This document shows, piece after piece, positions 60,162-64,000 of a DNA stretch of 64,000 bases. Positions within the stretch are counted from its first letter, which is position 1. Every line of letters starts with the position of its first letter. Source of the DNA: Blastococcus sp. TF02A-26 (lineage in GTDB: Bacteria > Actinomycetota > Actinomycetes > Mycobacteriales > Geodermatophilaceae); the NCBI RefSeq assembly GCF_003319125.1, contig NZ_QOHG01000004.1:186001-250000 (forward strand). Reading direction: 5' to 3'. Position numbers and translations under genes: made by a program. Under the pieces are notes generated by a model, which was given only the letters and a program-made list of their open reading frames with translations, made no database searches and was not told where the DNA came from.

Positions 60162-60593
60162 TCAGCCCTCGACGCGCTTCTTGAGCTCCTTGAGCGCGGT
60201 GTCGAGGATGACCTTCTCCGCCTTGCGCTTGATCATCCCGAGCATGGGGATGGAGAGGTCGATGGTGATGGCGTAGGTGACGTCGGTGCGGCCGTCGGAC
60301 TCGACGAGCGTGTACGAGCCCTCCTGGCGCTTCTGCATCTGGCCCTTGACGAGGGTCCAGGAGACGCGGCGGTCGCCCTCCCACGTGTAGTCGAGGACGT
60401 AGTCGTCCTTGACCGCACCGGCGTCGAGCACGAAGTGCACCCGCTTGGCCCGCCCGTCGGGGCCGGTCTCGAGCACCTCGACCCGCTTGGCGGCCCCGAC
60501 CCACGTGGGGTAGGCGTCGAAGTCGGCGATGACCGCCATCACGTCGGCAGCGGGCGCCTCGACGACGATCGACTGGGTGGACTGGTCGGCCAT
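60162..60593 (-). CDS. SRPBCC/polyketide-cyclase-like protein (Rv2185c-type)
   Basis: 143 residues of START-like fold: SIVVEAPAADVMAVIADFDAYPTWVG, RVHFVLDAGAVKDDYVLDY, SWTLVKGQMQKRQEGSY, YAITIDLSIPMLGMIKRKAE. Binds a lipid or aromatic ligand in this fold; ligand unknown. First gene of the operon to glucokinase. TAGCCT lies 7 bases before ATG 60593. Confidence 0.9.
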   Translation of the reverse strand: MADQSTQSIVVEAPAADVMAVIADFDAYPTWVGAAKRVEVLETGPDGRAKRVHFVLDAGAVKDDYVLDYTWEGDRRVSWTLVKGQMQKRQEGSYTLVESDGRTDVTYAITIDLSIPMLGMIKRKAEKVILDTALKELKKRVEG

Positions 60594-60600
60594 GCGGAGC

Positions 60601-60606
60601 AGGCTA
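60601..60606 (-). promoter_or_regulatory. leaderless -10 element for the SRPBCC operon
   Basis: TAGCCT on the minus strand ends 7 bases before ATG 60593. Confidence 0.6.
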
Positions 60607-60754
60607 ACCGCTCCGGCGTCCCCTGCCCCGGTGGGACGCCCGCCTCAGCTACTCACCGGTAGCCCCCAGAGGATAGATTTGCAGGCCAGACGTCCCGACC
60701 GGGGCGCACCGGGCGACGGTGCCCGGAGCCCGGTACGGGGAGAGAGGACCAGGC

Positions 60755-62548
60755 GTGCGCGAGTTCAGCGTCCCGGCGACGACCGAGGTGGGGCCGGACG
60801 AGGCCCTGACCGACATGCTGGCGGAGAACGTCTCCCTGCACGGGGACGAGGTCGGCCTGCGCATCCAGCGGGACGGCCGCTGGGAGGACGTGACCTGGCG
60901 GGAGTTCGGCGAGCAGGTTCGCGGCGTCGCCAAGGGCCTGATCGCCGCGGGCGTCCAGGCCGGCGACCGCGTGGCCCTGCAGGCCAAGACCCGGTACGAG
61001 TGGACGGTCCTGGACTTCGCGATCTGGACGGCCGGAGCGGTCGTCGTCCCGGTCTACGAGACCTCGAGCGCCGACCAGGTGGCCTGGATCCTCTCCGACT
61101 CCGGCGCGACCGCCATGGTCGTGGAGAAGGGCGAGCACGCCTCGGCGGTGGACTCCGTCCGCGACCAGGCGCCCGCCCTCGGCCCGGTCTACGTCATCGA
61201 GGACGACGCCCTCGGCACGCTCACCGCCGCCGGGGCCGACGTGCCCGACAACGAGCTGGACGCCCGCCGGGCGACCCTGGACGCCGACAGCCTCGCGACG
61301 CTGATCTACACCAGCGGCACCACCGGCCGGCCGAAGGGCTGCGAGCTCACGCACCGCAACTTCCTGTTCGAGATCGGCAACGGCATGAGCCTGCTGGGCC
61401 GGTTCATGAACGTGCAGGGCTCCCTGCTGCTGTTCATCCCGCTCGCGCACGTCCTCGCCCGCGTGCTGCAGGTCGGCGCCATCAAGACCCGCACGGTCAT
61501 CGGCCACACCCCGGACGTGAAGAACCTCGTCGAGGACCTCGGCGCCTTCAAGCCGACGTTCGTGCTGGCCGTCCCGCGCGTCTTCGAGAAGGTCTACAAC
61601 CAGGCCAAGGCGAAGGCCGAGGGCGACGGCAAGGGCAAGATCTTCGACAAGGCGGCGCAGGTCGCCATCGACTGGTCCCGCGCGCAGGACACCGGCGGCC
61701 CGGGCCTGGCGCTGCGCGCCCAGCACGCGCTGTTCGACAAGCTCGTCTACGGCAAGCTGCGCGCCGCGCTCGGTGGCCAGTGCCTCGGGGCGATCTCCGG
61801 CGGCGCGCCGCTCGGCGAGCGGCTGGGCCACTTCTTCCGCGGCATCGGCGTCCCGGTGTTCGAGGGCTACGGCCTCACCGAGACGACGGCGGCCGCGGCG
61901 GTCAACCACGACGACGCGCTGCGCATCGGCACGGTCGGCCGGCCGCTGCCCGGGGTGGCGTTCGCGATCGCCGACGACGGCGAGATCCTCATCCGCGGCG
62001 GCGTGGTCATGCGCGGGTACTGGAAGAACGAGCAGGCCACCAGCGAGGCCATCGACGCCGACGGCTGGTTCCACAGCGGTGACATCGGCGAGATCGACGC
62101 CGACGGCTTCGTGAAGATCACCGGCCGCAAGAAGGAGATCCTCGTGACCGCGGGCGGCAAGAACGTCGCCCCCGCCGTCCTGGAGGACCGGCTCCGCGCG
62201 CACCGGCTGGTCAGCCAGTGCATCGTCGTCGGCGACCAGCGGCCCTTCATCGGGGCCCTGATCACCCTCGACGAGGAGGCGCTCCCCCAGTGGCTCGAGT
62301 CCAAGGGGAAGCCGGCCGACAGCAAGCTCGCCGACCTGGTCGACGACGCCGACGTGAAGGCGGAGATCGACGCCGCGGTGGCCGACGCCAACAAGGCGGT
62401 CTCGCAGGCCGAGGCGATCAAGAAGTACAAGGTGCTGACGACCGACTTCACCGAGGACAACGGGATGCTCACCCCGAGCCTCAAGCTGAAGCGCAACGTG
62501 GTGCTCAAGGAGTTCGACGGCGAGGTCGAGTCGCTCTACACGCGATGA
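60755..62548 (+). CDS. long-chain fatty-acid-CoA ligase (FadD15-like)
   Basis: 597 residues. AMP-binding motif IYTSGTTGRPKGCELTH near 184, VFEGYGLTETTAAAAV near 370, WFHSGDIGEIDADGFVKITG and RKKEILVTAGGKNVAP, the FadD15/FAA1 C-terminal pattern. Activates fatty acids as CoA thioesters for lipid synthesis or breakdown. AGAGAGGA precedes GTG 60755. Divergent from the SRPBCC operon, as Rv2187 is from its neighbours. Confidence 0.93.
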   Translation: MREFSVPATTEVGPDEALTDMLAENVSLHGDEVGLRIQRDGRWEDVTWREFGEQVRGVAKGLIAAGVQAGDRVALQAKTRYEWTVLDFAIWTAGAVVVPVYETSSADQVAWILSDSGATAMVVEKGEHASAVDSVRDQAPALGPVYVIEDDALGTLTAAGADVPDNELDARRATLDADSLATLIYTSGTTGRPKGCELTHRNFLFEIGNGMSLLGRFMNVQGSLLLFIPLAHVLARVLQVGAIKTRTVIGHTPDVKNLVEDLGAFKPTFVLAVPRVFEKVYNQAKAKAEGDGKGKIFDKAAQVAIDWSRAQDTGGPGLALRAQHALFDKLVYGKLRAALGGQCLGAISGGAPLGERLGHFFRGIGVPVFEGYGLTETTAAAAVNHDDALRIGTVGRPLPGVAFAIADDGEILIRGGVVMRGYWKNEQATSEAIDADGWFHSGDIGEIDADGFVKITGRKKEILVTAGGKNVAPAVLEDRLRAHRLVSQCIVVGDQRPFIGALITLDEEALPQWLESKGKPADSKLADLVDDADVKAEIDAAVADANKAVSQAEAIKKYKVLTTDFTEDNGMLTPSLKLKRNVVLKEFDGEVESLYTR

Positions 62549-62566
62549 GGACCCGCTCGCCACGGG

Positions 62567-62594
62567 GGCCCGCTCCGCACCCGCGGAGCGGGCC
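62567..62594. terminator. bidirectional hairpin between convergent fadD15-like and pimB-like genes
   Basis: GGCCCGCTCCGC (62567-62578) and GCGGAGCGGGCC (62583-62594) are perfect 12-base arms around ACCC, 18 bases after one stop and directly abutting the other. Confidence 0.8.
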
Positions 62595-63728
62595 TCAGTG
62601 CGTTCCCGGGTCGAGCAGGTCGGCGAAGGTCTCGGCGATCCGGGTCCAGGACCAGCGCTCCTCCACCCAGGAGCGCCCGGCCCGCCCCATCGCGCGGGCG
62701 CGCGCCGGGTCGTCGAGCAGCGCGGCGACCGTGTCGGCCACGGCCTCCGGCGAGCGGGGGTCGGGCACGACGGAGCCGGTGACGCCGTCCCGCACGGCCT
62801 CCGGTGCCCCGCCGGAGGTGCCGGCCACGACGGGCAGGCCGCACGCCGCCGCCTCGAGGTAGACCATGCCGAGCCCCTCGACGTCGAGCCCGCCGCGCCG
62901 GGTCCGGCAGGGCATGGCGAAGACGTCGCCGGCGGCGTAGTGCTCCGGCAGCCGGTCCGGCGGCACGGGCCCGGTGAGGACGACGGAGCCCTCCAGGCCG
63001 CGCGCGGCCACCGCACGCCGCAGCGCGGACTCCTGCGGCCCGCCGCCCACCAGCAGCAGCCGGGCGCCCGGGTGCCGGGCCAGCACCCGGGACCAGCCGG
63101 CGACGAGGACGTCCTGCCCCTTGCGCGGGACGAGCCGCGAGACGCACACGACCACGGGGGCGTCCCCCAGGCCGTGCCGCTCGCGGACGGCGCTGCCGTC
63201 GACCGCCGGGGAGAAGACCTCGACGTCGACGCCCGGGGACAGCTGCGCCAGCCGGCCCCGGCCACCGAGCGCCGGTTCCAGCCGGCTCCGGGTGTAGTCG
63301 CTGATGTAGGTCACGACGTCGAGGTCGGCGGCGATCCGGCGCATCAGCTGCCGTCCACCCGGCACGGCGACCCAGCCGGTCTCGTGGCCGTGGGTGATGC
63401 CCAGCTGGTGCCGCACGCCGGCCGAGCGCAGCGCGGGCGCGAGCAGGCCCAGCGGGGCGGCCGCCCCGTAGACCGCGCGGTCGCAGCCGTGGCGGCGCGC
63501 GAGGTCGACGGCCGCGCGGGCGGTCGCGCGGGTCGGCAGCAGCATCGCGGTGGGACGGCGGACCACCGGGTACGGCAGTGCGGCGTCGTGGGCCTCCCAG
63601 CCGGGAGAGCGGGAGGCCAGCACCACCAGCGACTCCGGCGGGCGGCGGGCCAGCAGCGCCGCGACGAAGGTCTGGATGCCGCCCTGGCGGGGTGGGAAGT
63701 CGTTGGTCACGACGAGCGTCCGGCTCAC
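62595..63728 (-). CDS. family 4 glycosyltransferase, PimB'-like mannosyltransferase
   Basis: 377 residues, GT-B fold. VTNDFPPRQGGIQTFVAALL is the N-terminal GT4 loop; VCVSRLVPRKGQDVLVAG, LLLVGGGPQESALRRAV and the nucleotide-sugar block LGMVYLEAAACGLPVVAGTSGG (ExxACGLP) near 285 complete it. By family and locus it should add the second mannose to phosphatidylinositol mannosides at the inner membrane. GTG 63728 overlaps the protease gene stop. Confidence 0.9.
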   Translation of the reverse strand: MSRTLVVTNDFPPRQGGIQTFVAALLARRPPESLVVLASRSPGWEAHDAALPYPVVRRPTAMLLPTRATARAAVDLARRHGCDRAVYGAAAPLGLLAPALRSAGVRHQLGITHGHETGWVAVPGGRQLMRRIAADLDVVTYISDYTRSRLEPALGGRGRLAQLSPGVDVEVFSPAVDGSAVRERHGLGDAPVVVCVSRLVPRKGQDVLVAGWSRVLARHPGARLLLVGGGPQESALRRAVAARGLEGSVVLTGPVPPDRLPEHYAAGDVFAMPCRTRRGGLDVEGLGMVYLEAAACGLPVVAGTSGGAPEAVRDGVTGSVVPDPRSPEAVADTVAALLDDPARARAMGRAGRSWVEERWSWTRIAETFADLLDPGTH

Positions 63729-64000
63729 CGCTCCCCCGCCCGCAGCCAGTCCTCGGCGAACGCGACCCGCTGGGCCTTGGTCGGGTGGGACCCGAAGAAC
63801 CACCGCCACGCCGCCGGGGGGTCGGGATCGGACAGGTTGGTGGTCGCCAGCCGCTCCTGCATCCGGATGAAGGCCTCCGCGTCGTTGGTGAGGTCGAGGG
63901 CGTGCAGGTCGGCGCGGGCCTCCACCTGCCGGGAGACCAGGTTCTGCACCGGGGTGGCCAGCAGCGTGCCGGCGGAGACCAGGAGCAGCAGCAGCGGCAC
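63725..64000 (-). CDS. M48-family metalloprotease, C-terminal part, runs off the right edge
   Basis: The last 91 residues of a membrane metalloprotease. The piece TPVQNLVSRQVEARADLHAL follows a hydrophobic helix (LLLLLVSAGTLLA) and carries the ExxAD zinc-ligand motif (EARAD) of M48 proteases; LTNDAEAFIRMQERLATTNLSDPDPP and FFGSHPTKAQRVA are the usual tail. The HExxH half and the start lie beyond base 64000. The TGA overlaps GTG of the mannosyltransferase gene. Confidence 0.85.
   Translation of the reverse strand: MPLLLLLVSAGTLLATPVQNLVSRQVEARADLHALDLTNDAEAFIRMQERLATTNLSDPDPPAAWRWFFGSHPTKAQRVAFAEDWLRAGER

Overview
The window is chromosomal DNA of very high G+C, with GTG and ATG starts used about equally, many GTGA/ATGA stop-start overlaps, 'TANNNT + 6-8 nt + start' leaderless promoters, a mycothiol-dependent-type enzyme, LexA and IdeR/DtxR-like sites of actinobacterial form, a PASTA-domain Ser/Thr kinase and class II DAHP synthase. 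This is an actinomycete. Carotenoid genes plus a chemoreceptor are compatible with a pigmented, motile Geodermatophilaceae-like organism, but that family assignment is inference. No rRNA, tRNA, CRISPR array, prophage or insertion sequence was recognised.

Layout. 1-13 kb: DNA-damage and oxygenase genes. dinB runs off the left edge behind a perfect LexA box; then an acidic Gly-Ala-Asp repeat ORF, a JmjC/cupin oxygenase and a sucrase/ferredoxin-like protein; then small enzymes including a broken VOC gene; then an SOS operon (DUF6504-like, HEPN, dnaE2) behind a second perfect LexA box; then a DUF222/HNH (13E12-type) protein. 13-19 kb: housekeeping enzymes and a tightly coupled carotenoid-tailoring operon (CrtO-like ketolase, CruF-like hydratase, family 2 glycosyltransferase). 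19-25 kb: adenosine kinase, CDP-alcohol phosphotransferase, an ABC exporter with an RseB/LolA-like lipid-binding partner, metF. 25.7-30 kb: core carotenoid genes crtE-crtI-crtB on the plus strand meeting a split lycopene cyclase on the minus strand. 30-43 kb: an HTH regulator of the Rv2175c type, glyA behind a ZTP riboswitch, PASTA kinase pknL, endonuclease IV, the iron-storage pair bfd/bfr with IdeR-like sites, a frameshifted endonuclease/exonuclease/phosphatase gene, threonine aldolase, class II DAHP synthase, a chemoreceptor and an exoribonuclease of the Rv2179c type. 43-55 kb: a more accessory stretch with glycerol kinase, a MerR/SDR pair, a DeoR-type regulator with an MFS transporter, a lipoprotein hydrolase, a Na+/H+ antiporter and a TetR-controlled Baeyer-Villiger module. 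55-64 kb: acyltransferase, hydrolase, ROK glucokinase, a small Cys protein, an Arsenical-pump-like ATPase, an SRPBCC protein, a FadD15-like acyl-CoA ligase, a PimB-like mannosyltransferase and a truncated M48 protease.

How the parts fit. Much of 25-64 kb follows the order of the M. tuberculosis Rv2172c-Rv2188c region (metF, idsA2, Rv2175c, pknL, aroG, Rv2179c, Rv2182c, Rv2184c, Rv2185c, fadD15, pimB') as I remember it, with carotenoid genes, glyA, iron-storage genes and a ~12 kb catabolic block interpolated. The two carotenoid loci together predict a monocyclic, ketolated, 1'-hydroxylated and possibly glycosylated carotenoid. The most unusual pieces are the acidic repeat ORF joined to the oxygenase by a CTGA overlap, the SOS mutasome operon without imuA/imuB, and two genes disrupted by single-base frameshifts.
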